NCBI GenBank assembly: GCA_963753685.1
Contig: CAVWDE010000028.1
Location: forward strand, 62,001 to 126,000
Source: DATAOG01 sp963753685
Lineage (GTDB): Bacteria > Pseudomonadota > Alphaproteobacteria > Geminicoccales > Geminicoccaceae
Direction of reading: 5' to 3'
Length of the DNA: 64,000 bases
Made by a program: the position numbers and the translations under genes. This document shows, piece by piece, positions 35,980 through 45,930 of this stretch (position 1 is the stretch's first letter; each line of letters opens with the position of its first letter). The notes under the pieces are model-generated. The model had not been told where the DNA came from and did no database searches. It worked only from the letters and a program-made list of their open reading frames with translations.

Positions 35980-37089
35980 GTAAGCGCTGTTGTCAGGCCA
36001 CCCGTTTGGCTTGGGCATAGGTCCAGGGCATGAGCTGGTCGATCTGGCTGGCGGGATGGCGGTTGACGAGCCGGGACAGGACGTCGGCGAGATTGGCCTG
36101 GGGATCGACCGCGTTGAGCTTGGCCGTCTCGATTAGAGAGGCGATGACGCCCCCGTGCAGCCCGCCCTGGTCGGAGCCGGCGAACAGCGCGTTCTTGCGG
36201 GTGAGCGCGATCGGGCGGATGGAGCGCTCGACCACGTTGGACTCGGTCTCGACCCCGGCCGTCGTTGAGGAAGACGGTGAGGCCGGCCCACCTGGAGAAT
36301 GCCCTTGAACCCCGCGAGCGGACGGATGGCATGGCATGCTCGGCGCCGCGGCCGGGGACGTGAGCTCGGCGGCCGCGCGCCCGACCCAGTCCGCGCGCGT
36401 CGAGCGATCGAGCTCGATGCCTTGCCGGGCGTAGATCTGGCTCTGGCGGTAGAGCGGCAGGTGGTCGGCGTATTTGCCTACCAGGACATGGGCCACCAGC
36501 GCCTCTGTCGGCAGCCCGCCCTCGATCAGGCGTGCGGGTGCTGGCGCCTGGACCACCGCGCTCTCGCAGGCACGGCAGCCATGTTTCGGGCGGCGGGTGA
36601 CGATCACCCTGAACTGCGCCGGGATCACATCGAGCCGCTCGGCCACCTCCTCGCCGATCCGGTGCAGCGCGCCGCCACAGCCGCGATAGGTCTGCTCGGC
36701 CGGCTCGATCACGATCTCTTCGCGCGCAGGTGCTTGGGCAGCGCGCCGCGATTGACGCGACGCTGCTGGGTGCGCGACGCTTGCGGCGTCGCGTCGCTCT
36801 TCTCGGCCTCGGCCTCGGCCTCGCCCTCGGCCAGAGCCTGCTCGAGGTCCTCGAGGGCGAGCTGAAGCTGATCGGGATGGGCCGCCTTCTCGGAGCGCCG
36901 CCCGAACAGGGCCCGCTGCAGTTCCCTGACGATCGCGCGCAGCTGTTCGTTGCGCCCGGCGAGCTTGGCCGTCGTCGCCCGTTCAACCAGCAGCAGAGCC
37001 TTAAGCGGCGCCACATCCTCGGGCAGCGGGGCGGCTTCGGCGGGCTCCGGCGATGGGCTCATGGGGGAAGTGGACCACGCCGCAGGCAT
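35980..37089 (-). pseudogene. IS66 TnpC transposase, split and internally deleted
   Basis: The first part (36709-37089) holds the coiled-coil start (LLLVERATTAKLAGRNEQLR, LQRALFGRRSEKA), ending after a basic linker at KHLRAKRS. The second part, in a shifted frame (35993-36712), has a zinc-finger-like segment with a missing cysteine (RGCGGALHRIGEEVAERLDV, HGCRACES) and VAHVLVGKYADHLPLYRQSQ. A deletion near nt 36270-36350 then removes the first catalytic residues. The end NVVERSIRPIALTRKNALFA then GSDQGG is intact. The right terminus GTAAGCGCTGTTGTCAGG starts at 35980, directly against hsdM. tnpA and tnpB are absent. Confidence 0.8.
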
Positions 37090-37117
37090 CTTGTAATCAA
37101 CTGATAAGACTGGTGAT

Positions 37118-37870
37118 TCACTCTGTCGCAGCCGGCACTACGGCCACCGGCGGATCAGCGCGCTGCTGCGGCGCGCGTGCTGGTGCGTCAACCACAAGCG
37201 CGTGCTGCGGCTGATGCGTGAGGACAATCTGTTGTGCCTGAGGCGGCGGACCTTCGTGCCGCCGACCACGGACGCGCGCCATGGCTGGCGGATCTATCCG
37301 AACCTCGCCTGGCGCCCGCAGCCGAGCGCGCCCAACCAGCTCTGGGTCGCGGACATCACCTATGTGCGGCTCGACGAGGAATTCGCCTATCTCGCGGTCG
37401 TGCTCGACGCGTGGAGTCGGCGCGCGGTCGGCTGGGCGCTGGCCAGTCATCTCCAGGCGAGCCTGGCGCTGGCTGCGCTCGAGCTGGCGCTGGGCGGCCG
37501 CGAGGTCGTGCCGGGCGGCCTCGTCCATCACTCCGACCGCGGCGTGCAGTACGCCTGCGGCGACTATATCGGGCGCCTGGCGGCGGCGGGCATCCAGCCG
37601 AGCATGAGCCGGGCCGGCTGCCCCTATGACAACGCCATGGCGGAGAGCTTCATGAAGACCTTGAAGACCGAGGAGGTCGGCGGCCGCGCCTACCGCGACC
37701 TCTCCGCCGCGCAGGCGGCGATCGGCGCCTTCATCGAGGAGGTGTACAATCCCCAATGCCTGCATTCGGCGCTCGCCTACCGGTCGCCGATCGAGTTCGA
37801 AGCCGACCTGATGAACTCAGGGACCGCTGCGCAGCGGCCCCTGAGTCCGTCCCATCCAACCTGTCCCTGA
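37118..37870 (+). pseudogene. IS3-family OrfB transposase, 5'-truncated
   Basis: About 245 residues of an rve-type integrase: RHYGHRRISALLRRACWCVN, NQLWVADITYVRLDEEFAYL (first D), LVHHSDRGVQYACGDY (second D), and GCPYDNAMAESFMKTLKTEE (E), to HSALAYRSPIEFEADLMNSG. The orfA and the first quarter of orfB are missing at the border with IS66 near nt 37118. The frame is otherwise open to 37870. Confidence 0.85.
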
Positions 37871-38616
37871 TTTCCGTGTCTCACTCCAGGGGTGCAGTCC
37901 ACTATAATGGGAATGAATTTCGCAAGCCACATTTCTTGCACGCAGCTTCGGGCGGACCTCGGTGGTCTGCTCTTGAAGCACGCTGCGCCGGTTGGGCCGG
38001 AAGGCTCGGCCTCAGTGGGTACTGCTGCGGGGGCGCTCCAGGTCAGCAAGCATTGCATATGTTCCTATGATATGTTATCAGTAAGTATGCCTGCTACCAG
38101 TGAGGATGAAGCCTCGGCTCTTGCGCCTTGTGGCCGGATTGGGCGGCCGCGGCGCCCGATCCTCAGCCGGAGATCACCAAGGCATGAGCGCGCAGGGCCG
38201 AAATACCAAACGAACCCAAAGCGCGCACAAAATCAGGCGTTCAGCTATGATTCGGGTGATTCCGGGCTGCTTGAGCTGAGCGCGAAGGGGCTGTCGGGGC
38301 ACCCGGGGACGCGGTCGAGGCGCCGGCCAGGGTAAGGCCTCGGACGCCGGGTCGCGAAGCTGCGGCATGGGCTGCGTGCCCGATCGGCTCGAGAGGTCGC
38401 GACCCGGGGGAACGTCAGAGGCTTGACGCCCGGGTAGAGCGGCGGGTCGAAGGGGACCTCGCCGCCACACGGGCAGCGCCTCACGCGCTTCCAGCTGGCG
38501 CACGGCCGGGCGCAGGCCGGGGTTAGCTCGGGGGCCCCAGCCCGACCCGCCAGGGCGCAGATACTATTGACGCCGGCGCCAGCGTTGCCCACGATCCCGG
38601 ACGGGCGCCCCGGGAG
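37871..38616. other. Intergenic region before epimerase gene
   Basis: About 745 bp. The first 250 bp (37890-38110) is noticeably less GC-rich and includes TATGTTCCTATGATATGTTA near 38058, perhaps IS-end or promoter DNA. From 38240 to 38580 the minus strand keeps an open frame (for example RRCPCGGEVPFDPPLYPG) that matches nothing I recognise. No confident gene. Confidence 0.35.
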
Positions 38617-39645
38617 ATGGCTCCGCAGACGATCGCTGGTGGGAGAATTCCGCTCGTGGCGCAGACGCATCCGGCGCCAGGCGCGCGCGTGCTCGTGACC
38701 GGCGGCGCCGGCTTCATCGGCTCGCACACCGTGGACCAGCTGGCCGCGGCGGGCTGCCGCGTCGTCGTGCTCGACGATTTCAGCACCGGTCGCCGGCAGA
38801 ACCTCGCTCGTTGGAGCGGTGACCGGCGGGTCGAGATCGTCGAGGCCGACGTCGCCCTCGACCTCACCGGCCCGCTCGCCGGCGTCACGGCTCGGCTCGC
38901 GGGCTTCGATGCCATCGCTCACCTCGCGGCCCGGCCGGCGGCCGCGCTGTCGGTCGCGGACCCGCTCGGCGACCTGCGCGTGAACTATGCCGGGACCGCC
39001 CGCGTGCTGGAGTACGCGCGCCAGACAGGCGTGCGGAAGGTCGTCTTCGCGTCGTCCTCGGCGGTCTATGGCGATGGCGTCGAGCTGCCGACCTCGGAGG
39101 CGGCTGCGACCCGGCCGCTGTCGCCCTATGGGGTCAACAAGCTCGCGAGCGAGCGCCTGCTGGACTGCTATGGTTCGAGCTGGGGCCTGGCCTGGACTGC
39201 CTTTCGATTTTTCAATGTCTACGGGCCGCGACAGCACCCCGGCAGCCCTTACTCCGGCGTGATCTCGATCTTCGCCCGGCAGGCGCTCGCGGGCGAGCCG
39301 CTGACGATCAACGGTGACGGCCAGCAGACCCGCGACTTCGTCTTCGTCAGTGACGTCGTCCGCGCCCTGGTGGATGCGTGCCTCAAGGACCTGGCCGCCG
39401 GTACGATCATGAATCTGGGAACCGGCCTCGAGACCTCGATCGACGACTTGGCGCAGCTCATCCTCGAGGTCACCGTCGCTAAGAGCGACTTGCGCCACAG
39501 GCCATCCCGGGTCGGTGACATCCGGCGCTCGGTCGCCCGGATCGATCGGGCCACAAAAGCGCTTGGGTACAAACCAGCGGTTTCATTGCGAAAAGGCCTG
39601 TTTTACACTTTGCGGTGGATGCGCGGAGCCACCGAAGAATTTTGA
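38617..39645 (+). CDS. NAD-dependent sugar epimerase/dehydratase (UDP-glucose 4-epimerase type)
   Basis: A 342-residue extended SDR. The NAD-binding motif is VLVTGGAGFIGSHTVDQLAA (glycines at residues 29-35), then FDAIAHLAARPAAALSVADP and VFASSSAVYGDG with the catalytic Ser/Thr. The catalytic pair is in PLSPYGVNKLASERL (YxxxK), with FRFFNVYGPRQHPGSPYSGV and TRDFVFVSDVVRAL. The cytoplasmic product would be a nucleotide sugar. It is separated by IS material from the glycan cluster at 26.9-34.2 kb but could supply it. The end of a group II intron, on the other strand, lies 33 bp downstream. Confidence 0.85.
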   Translation: MAPQTIAGGRIPLVAQTHPAPGARVLVTGGAGFIGSHTVDQLAAAGCRVVVLDDFSTGRRQNLARWSGDRRVEIVEADVALDLTGPLAGVTARLAGFDAIAHLAARPAAALSVADPLGDLRVNYAGTARVLEYARQTGVRKVVFASSSAVYGDGVELPTSEAAATRPLSPYGVNKLASERLLDCYGSSWGLAWTAFRFFNVYGPRQHPGSPYSGVISIFARQALAGEPLTINGDGQQTRDFVFVSDVVRALVDACLKDLAAGTIMNLGTGLETSIDDLAQLILEVTVAKSDLRHRPSRVGDIRRSVARIDRATKALGYKPAVSLRKGLFYTLRWMRGATEEF

Positions 39646-39712
39646 TGTCATTGAATATCACGAAGGTTCGAACCCAGGATCGGGTCGGAGGGAAGGTTGC
39701 CCTTCCCGTCCG

Positions 39713-39752
39713 CCCACACCACCGTGCGTACGGGACCGTACACGGCGGTTCG
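39713..39752 (-). ncRNA. Group II intron domain V hairpin
   Basis: Minus strand CGAACCGCCGTGTACGGTCC followed by CGTACGCACGGTGGTGTGGG. The arms ACCGCCGTGTACG and CGTACGCACGGTGGT pair around a short loop, the catalytic domain V shape, immediately 3' of the reverse-transcriptase stop. Confidence 0.7.
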
Positions 39753-39760
39753 AGAGAGCG

Positions 39761-41244
39761 CTACCGGACCGGGATATGAGTGAGCAGGCTCAGAAGCCCC
39801 CATGGTGCCAGCAAGCGCTTGGTGATGGCCGCGTGCATATGCAAGGCGCCCGCGTTCCACCAAGCCGCTCGGCCGGTGGCGGTCGCTGTGCGTGCACGCC
39901 CCGCTTCGACGCCCAGCGCCACCAGCTTTCGGTACCGGGTCTTGGGTGTGCGCCATTGCTCCCACAAGATTTTGCGGAGGCGGCGGCGCAACCACTGATC
40001 CAGCAAGTCGAAGGGCTGCTTGACGGTGGAGAGCCGAAAGTAGCCAACCCATCCTCGCGTATATTGGTTGATCTCCTTGATCACCCTGAGGATGTTTTGC
40101 CCCCGCCCCTTGGCGGTGATCTGCCGTATCCGATCCTTCGCCCGCTTCACGGATGAGGGTGCCGGTTTCAAGCGTGGCAAGCGGTGAGTGGTCACCGTGT
40201 AGCCCAGAAACGCCCGTTTCCAGGGCCGGCCCACGGCGCTCTTGGCGCGGTTCACCTTCAAACGCAGCTTGGCCTCCAGGAAGCCAGGAAGTGCGTCAGC
40301 GACGCCATGACCCGTTCGCCTGCACACCGGCTTTTGACGTAGATGTTTGCATCATCAGCCTAGCGGCAGAAGTGATGCCCTCTGCGTTCCAGCTCCTGGT
40401 CGAGATCATCCAGCAGGATGTTCGACAAAAGCGGTGATAGCGGCGACCCTTGTGGGGTCCCCGCTTCGCGGAGACTCACCAACCCGTCTCGCATGATACC
40501 CGCCGTCAGATAACGTCGGATCAGCTTCAGGAGTCGTTTGTCCTTGATCTTCCGCGCCACCCGGCTCATCAGCAGGTCGTGATTGACTTGGTCGAAGAAC
40601 TTCTCCAAATCAAGATCGACAACCCACCGGCGACCATCGGCGATGTAGGCGCGCCCCTGCGTGACCGCTTGGTGGGCGCTACGTCCCGGACGGAAACCAT
40701 AGCTGTGGGTTGAGAACGCCCGATCGAAGATCGGGCCCGTGACCTGCAGAATCGCCTGCGTGATCAGTCGATCAAGGACGGTGGGGATGCCGAGCATCCT
40801 GGTCCCCCCGCCGGGCTTGGGCAGATGCACCTCGCGTACCGGTGAGGGAACATAGGTTGCCTTCAGCAGCTGCTCTCGGATCGCAGGCCAAGCCTCGCGC
40901 AGGTGATCCGGTAGCTCGTCGACGGTTATGCCGTCGACGCCAGGCGCACCCTTGTTGGCTCGAACCCGCTTCAAAGCGGCCAACAGGTTCTCTCTACGTA
41001 GCACCTCCTCCATCAAGGTCTCGGTCGGTGGTGCGATGGGTTCCACGGTCGCCGTCACCGTTTGACACTCAGCGCTGGGCCCATGGCGACTTCCGGCCGC
41101 CTCCTTCCCAGGCTGCTCGGGCGTCTCAGCCCTCATGGCAGCGTCTCCTGCGGTGATCGAGGTCACGGCATCGGGCCGGGTTCGCTCGTTCAGGCCTCGG
41201 AGCGCTACGACGCTCCTTATCGCCCTCTGCTGACTTCTACCCAC
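39761..41244 (-). pseudogene. ltrA: Group II intron reverse transcriptase/maturase, amber at YADD plus frameshift
   Basis: The N-terminal RT blocks are present: NLLAALKRVRANKGAPGVDG, REVHLPKPGGGTRMLGIPTV, THSYGFRPGRSAHQAVTQG, RWVVDLDLEKFFDQVNHDLL and GTPQGSPLSPLLSNILLDDL. The sequence then reads HHFCR-stop-ADDANIYVKS: the tyrosine of the catalytic YADD is a TAG codon. Near nt 40295 a frameshift precedes LEAKLRLKVNRAKSAVGRPW, AFLGYTVT and the maturase part (INQYTRGWVGYFRLSTVKQP). Both lesions would abolish retrohoming unless supplied in trans. Confidence 0.85.
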
Positions 41245-41272
41245 CCGACGAACAACCTCTCGATCGTCCTAG

Positions 41273-42912
41273 CCCGGATTTCTCAAACCGGAAGCGAGAT
41301 GGGGCGCTTTGAGCGGTGTGAGCGGGGCGAGCCCGTCGCGTGACGGATGGGTAACGCGGACAGCGTCCACGACGAATTTTCGGACAAGCGGAGGCGAGCA
41401 CCCGGCACGGGTGCGTAACTGATATGCCGGGGCGGTCAGAAGGCGGCGCGCTTCAGGTAGAGATAGGCGAGGTGGTACTCGTCGCGATAGGGGCAAGCTG
41501 AGGCCATGGCGATCTTGATGCGGCGCACGCTGGTCCGGACCTGGGCGCCGATCTTCAAGAGCTTGAGGCGGATCGTGCCGCAGGTGGCGGTGGCGAACTG
41601 GGTGTGGCGCAGGCCGATGCGGCGGAGCGCTTCGAGCAGGACGTAGGCGAAGGACGCGAACCACAGCCGGAGCTGGTTGGCGCGCATGGTGGCTGCCGAC
41701 GTGCGATCGGCGAACAGATCGAGCTGCTGCTCCTTGATCCGGTTCTCCATCTCGCCGCGGGCGCAGTAGAGGTCCTCGTAGAGCGTCCGGCCGTCGATCT
41801 GCTCGGTGGTCAGCGAAGTGACGATGAAGCGCGGGTTCGGGCCCTTGGCGAGGTGCTCGGCCTTGCCCACCACCCGGCGTTCGCGGCTCCCAGCTGTCGA
41901 GCGTGGCGTAAGGGAACTCGTCGAACCGGCGGGCCGGTCGGCCGGCGGCGCGAGGCTCGGCTTCGGCTTCGGCCAACCTGTCCTCGATCTCGGCCAGCAG
42001 CCGGGCGTTGCGGGCGAGGCCGAAGACGTAGTCGACGCCGTTGGCCTCAGACCACGCCATGATCTCCTCGCGGGCGAAGCCCGAGTCGGCGCGCAAGACG
42101 ATCGCCACCCTGGGCCAGCGCGCGCGAATCTGGGCAACGATGCGGCCGATCTCGTCCTTGGCCCCGGCCGACGCGTCGATGTTCGAGCGCCGGAGCTTGG
42201 CGGCGAGCAGATGGCGGCCGCAGAACACGTACAGCGGCAGATAGCAGTAGCCATCATAGTAGCCGTGGAAGAAGCGGCCCTCCTGGTGGCCGTGCAGCGG
42301 GTCGTCGGTCGCATCCAGATCGAGGACGATCTCTTTGGGCGCGCTCGGGTGCGCCTCGAGGAAGAGTTCGACGAACAGGCCCTCGATCGCCCGGGGCTCA
42401 TGGCCGATCTTGTGATAGCGGTCGAGCGCCGAGGTCGGCGCATGCTCCAGCCGGTTCAACGTGCTCTTGCCGGCCAACGGCGCGCAGTCGGCGCGGTGCG
42501 CCTCGAGCTTGCCGACCAGGCTCGCCAGCACCGGATCGTGCCGGATCTCGTCGTGGCCAACGAGATCCTCGTACCCCAGCGCGATGCCACAGAGGCGCTG
42601 CATCAACATGGTCTCGACACCGTGCTCGACCAGCTCCTGGCAGCGCCCGTCGGCGACGCACCGCGCCAGGCGCCGACCAGACCGATCGCCCGATTCGCGG
42701 CCCCGAGCAGCAGCGCGCCAGCGTCCGAGGTCACCTGCCCGCCGTCGAAGGCGGCGACCACCTGGCGCCCTTCGATGGCTTCCAATCCAAACAGATCGCG
42801 GCTACACTCTGTCGGCATCGGGGACCTCCTCTGCGTCGCGTTAAGCCTTTGTCACAGAAGAGTTATCGCCGATCCAGAGCCCCGATGCACGCCCTAGTTT
42901 GAGAAATCCGGC
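41273..42912 (-). mobile_element. IS1380-family insertion sequence
   Basis: A 1640-bp element with termini CCCGGATTTCTCAAAC (left) and GTTTGAGAAATCCGGC (right), flanked on both sides by CTAG (41269-41272 and 42913-42916), the four-base duplication expected for the family. It sits at the left border of IS1182. Confidence 0.85.
41436..42818 (-). pseudogene. IS1380 transposase, two frameshifts
   Basis: The N-terminal piece is GRQVVAAFDGGQVTSDAGAL, in one frame to about 42680. The main piece is QRLCGIALGYEDLVGHDEIR, APKEIVLDLDATDDPLHGHQ (first D), FFHGYYDGYCYLPLYVFCGR and VAIVLRADSGFAREEIMAWS (second D). After a shift near 41885 it continues HLAKGPNPRFIVTSL, YCARGEMENRIKEQQLDLFA (E) and MRANQLRLWFASFAYVLLEA. 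All catalytic residues are present but not in one frame. Confidence 0.8.
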
Positions 42913-42916
42913 CTAG

Positions 42917-44425
42917 GAGCCTGTCCGGGTAATGGGGTAGCGGGGTGGCGCTGGTGATGACGGGGGCTGGTGGGTCGTGCTGATGGGCATGGCAGATGCC
43001 GAGATTAGGGTGAGGATGGGCTCAGGCGGCCTGGCTTCTGACCAGTTTGGTCAGGTTGTGGGCGGTGCAGACCAGTGCCCATTCCGCCTTGACCTTGGTG
43101 AAGCCGCGCAAGAGGAACTGGCGGAAGCCGCGGGCGTGTTTGATCTGGCCGAACACCGGCTCGACCGTCTGCTTGCGCAGGCGGTAGCGCGAGCGGCGGC
43201 CGGCGCGCTTGAGTTTGGCCGCCATCGCGGCCATCCGCGAGCCCGGCCGGATCTGGCGTTGACCACTCGGATCGGGGTTGCCGTGGCGGCCGCGGCCGGG
43301 CGCCAGGTAGCCGCGGATGCCGCGCGTCGCCAGGGCTTCGAGGTTGTCCTCGCGGCAGAAGCCGGCATCGGCCGAGACTTCGCGCGGGGCGCCGCCGAGC
43401 GCGGCCGTGGTGGCCTCGAGCAGCGGCACGAGGCCGGCTTGGTCGCTGCCGTTGGTGGTCAGGCGCTGGGCGGTGATGATCTGGTGGACGCTGTCGACCG
43501 CGACCTGGCCGTTATCGCCCTGGATGTCGCCATCCCTGGTCTTGAGCACCCGACTGTCGGGATCGGTGAAATTGCGCTGCGCCCGCGCGGGCGGACCGCC
43601 GTCCGGAGCGCGCGCCGGCCGGCCGTGATCGACCATGCCCGAGGACGGGCCCGGCTCGGCGTCCGGCGGCGGCCTGTCCGCGTTCGCCTCGGCCTCCAGG
43701 GCAGCTTTCGCGGCACGGATGCGCTCCAGCCGCGCCTTGGGGTCGGCGACCCACTCGGGCAGCTCGTCGCCGCGGGTGTCCGGGCCCAGTTCGGCATCCT
43801 CGGCGGCATCAGCAGCCGCGGCCTTCGCCAGCCAGCTCTTGACCTCGGCGGCAAGCTCGCGCTCAGCCCGCTGCATCCGGCCGTAGCTCATGGCCTTGTG
43901 CCGGCTCGCGTTGGCCTTGACCTTGGTGCCGTCGAGCGCGACATGCCCGAGCTTGACCAGGCCGGCCTGCCGGCACAGCCGCAGGACCTGCACGAACAAC
44001 CCGGCCAGCGCCTCGAGATGGCGCTTCCTGAAGTCGGAGATGGTGCGGAAGTCCGGCCGCTGCATGCCGGTCACCGCCATGATGTCGAGCCGCTCCTCGC
44101 AGCCCCTGGCGATCCGCCGCGAGGCGTAGACGCCCTGCGTGTAGGCATAGAGCAGGAGCGCCACCATCATCGCCGGGTGGTAGGGCGGCTGACCGCGCTC
44201 CTCCCGTTCGTAGGGCTCCATGATCGCCGCCAGGTCCAGCTCGCGGCGCACCAGCTCACGCACCAGATGCGCCGGATGGCCCGCCGGCACGAAGTCGTGG
44301 ACCGACGGCGGCAACAGCCAGACCTGGTCCACGTCCCACGCCCGGAAGGTCTTGCTCATGCAGGCTGATCAACCACGCCAGGCGCCGCCGGTCCACCCCT
44401 CTGCCGCCATTACTCGGACAGCCTC
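42917..44425 (-). mobile_element. IS1182-family insertion sequence
   Basis: Ends GAGCCTGTCCGGGTAATGG (left) and, inward from the right, GAGGCTGTCCGAGTAATGG. CTAG lies outside each end (42913-42916 and 44426-44429). Removing it together with IS1380 rejoins group II intron sequence at a single CTAG. Confidence 0.85.
43022..44359 (-). CDS. IS1182 transposase
   Basis: A 445-residue intact transposase. The N-terminal DUF772 part is MSKTFRAWDVDQVWLLPPSV, YHPAMMVALLLYAYTQGVYA and RPDFRTISDFRKRHLEALAG. The core has KLGHVALDGTKVKANASRHK (first D), REVSADAGFCREDNLEAL (second D) and YRLRKQTVEPVFGQIKHARG (E), ending ALVCTAHNLTKLVRSQAA. A charged Asp/Ala/Pro linker lies near residues 180-250. Looks functional. 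Confidence 0.9.
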   Translation of the reverse strand: MSKTFRAWDVDQVWLLPPSVHDFVPAGHPAHLVRELVRRELDLAAIMEPYEREERGQPPYHPAMMVALLLYAYTQGVYASRRIARGCEERLDIMAVTGMQRPDFRTISDFRKRHLEALAGLFVQVLRLCRQAGLVKLGHVALDGTKVKANASRHKAMSYGRMQRAERELAAEVKSWLAKAAAADAAEDAELGPDTRGDELPEWVADPKARLERIRAAKAALEAEANADRPPPDAEPGPSSGMVDHGRPARAPDGGPPARAQRNFTDPDSRVLKTRDGDIQGDNGQVAVDSVHQIITAQRLTTNGSDQAGLVPLLEATTAALGGAPREVSADAGFCREDNLEALATRGIRGYLAPGRGRHGNPDPSGQRQIRPGSRMAAMAAKLKRAGRRSRYRLRKQTVEPVFGQIKHARGFRQFLLRGFTKVKAEWALVCTAHNLTKLVRSQAA

Positions 44426-44769
44426 CTAGCCCGAGGCAGGTGGACAGATTTCCCAGGGTAAGGCGCGTGACTTTCCTCCCAGCTCCGCCGCATATGCAAA
44501 GTCGCGTTCCGGATGACATTGGGCTTCGGACACCGACGCTTCCTCGCCCACGCGACCCTGCCTCACATGCGGTTCGTGTGCCTCGGGTCAGGAGTTTGCT
44601 TACAGCTTCCTTCAGATCCCACCTCACAATGGGCACCCTTGCTGTTCGGCTAGGAGTTCCTGTCATCAAGGTCTCCAAGGGACTTTCACCCTCAAGTCAC
44701 TTCCCGGTCGGCTTTCGCCTTCCGGTTGTCAGCGCCAGGCCATGGCGCTGCGCGCCATGCCTGTCGCAC

Positions 44770-45127
44770 GTCGGGTAGCCGGGCAGGCCTTGCGGCCCGC
44801 CCAGCCCCCTCAGAACCATACATGCGAGTTGCCCCGCATACGGCTCAAGGCTCAAGCATCGGTCAGCACATTCGAGGTCGACCGCGGGGCGGTCCGGGAC
44901 GGCACCAGCGGTGGAGGAGAACACGGGTCGTATCTCCAGTGACGGGGTCGCGGCGCACCACGAGGTTGGTGTTGCCGCCCTGCTCGAGGTCGGGATCGAA
45001 GACCGCTTTGCAGGCCGCGCACCGGCCCCGCCTGGGGTACCTTGGAGAATCGCCTGTTCTCCATCTATTCTCCAGATAATGTGTTATTTTAGGTCTTTGA
45101 AATTCCACACAGAGAGGGTTCGACCAC
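44770..45127 (-). ncRNA. Group II intron 3' tail, tandem unit 1
   Basis: On the minus strand this unit holds the end of an intron-encoded protein with an HNH-like zinc segment (RCAACKAVFDPDLEQGGNTN, TTRVLLHRWC). A domain V hairpin follows (GAGCCGTATGCGGGGCAACT then CGCATGTATGGTTCTGAGG), ending CTACCCGAC directly against the 5' end of the intron at 44769. It begins with TGTGGTCGAACCCTCTCTG. The protein part is too short to function. It repeats as unit 2 about 358 bp away. Confidence 0.7.
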
Positions 45128-45487
45128 AGTGTCGGGTAGCCGGGCAGGCCTTGCGGCCCGCCCAGCCCCCTCAGAACCGTACGTGCGAGTTGCTCCACAT
45201 ACGGCTCAAGCATCGGCCAGCGCATACGAGGTCGACCGCGGGGACCGTCCGGGACGGCACCAGCGGTGGACGAGGACACGGGCCGTGGCGGGGTCGCGGC
45301 GCACCACGATGTTGGTGTTGCCGCCCTACTCGAGGTCCGGATCAAAGATCGCTTTGCAGGCCGCGCACTGGCCTCGCCTGGGTACCTTGGAGAATCAGCT
45401 ATTGCCCACTAATCCATCAGATGAAATGTTATACTAAACCTTTGAAATCCCACGCAGAGAGGGTTCGACCACAGGTGCTCTCCCTCC
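45128..45487 (-). ncRNA. Group II intron 3' tail, tandem unit 2
   Basis: Same organisation as unit 1 with scattered differences. It has TGTGGTCGAACCCTCTCTGC, an HNH-like region now broken by a stop (the TAG following CCTCGAG near 45330), and domain V GAGCCGTATGTGGAGCAACT then CGCACGTACGGTTCTGAGG, ending CTACCCGACA. The pairing of domain V is better preserved here than in unit 1. Confidence 0.7.
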
Positions 45488-45930
45488 GCCAATACACCCT
45501 TGCGGTAACGTCTCTCCGCTCGTCGAACCGCTCGCTGAAGCCCAGGAATTCCGCCATTTTCAGGCGAGCGGCCGTTCACCTTGCCCGGCCGGCGCCGACC
45601 CGAAAACCCTCTCTGACGGCCGGCTTTCTCCGTAGCTGTTCACTTGGCCCATCCGGTACCCACTTAAATAAGGCAATAAGATCAGAGACATACGTAATCT
45701 CACGAGCTTCCCGGGTTCGCGATTCCGCTTGGGTGGGCGAGAATCTCTGCGAACACGGGAAAATGTGCGACCTTTCCTCGTCACGTCAGCCCCCCTAACC
45801 GCGCTGTTGGCGCCTGCGCCCTAGGGGATTACCATAAGTTAAGTCGATCAGCGCCGATGTCCCATTCGGGTGGTACTTTGTGCCGACAATGCGAGGCCAA
45901 GCATCATAGCCATCTTTGAACCGCAATGAG
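45488..45930. other. Intergenic region upstream of the STAND gene
   Basis: About 440 bp with mixed composition. No gene was recognised. Low-GC patches (CCACTTAAATAAGGCAATAA near 45660, ATTACCATAAGTTAAGTCGA near 45832) could hold the promoter of the large gene that follows, but no clear -35/-10 pair stands out. Confidence 0.35.

Larger units (their letters stand above)
39679..44769 (-). mobile_element. Group II intron interrupted by IS1182 and IS1380
   Basis: On the minus strand the intron starts GTGCGACAGG at 44769 (GUGYG rule), with a recognisable domain I segment (GTGAGGTGGGATCTGAAGGA near 44630 and ACCCGAGGCACACGAACCGC near 44580). It breaks at CTAG 44426-44429 and resumes past 41268. Then comes the reverse-transcriptase gene, a domain V hairpin at 39713-39752, and a 3' end near CCCGAT at 39679. 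Without the insertions it is about 1.93 kb, a normal size. Confidence 0.75.

Noticed and set aside
39660..39680. GGTTCGAACCC resembling a tRNA T-loop next to the group II intron end
   Set aside because: No acceptor, D or anticodon arms can be found on either side, so it is not a tRNA or a tRNA fragment I can support.
44770..45487. The 358-bp tandem units as a CRISPR or satellite array
   Set aside because: Only two units, each holding a group II domain V hairpin and a maturase end; no short repeats or spacers.
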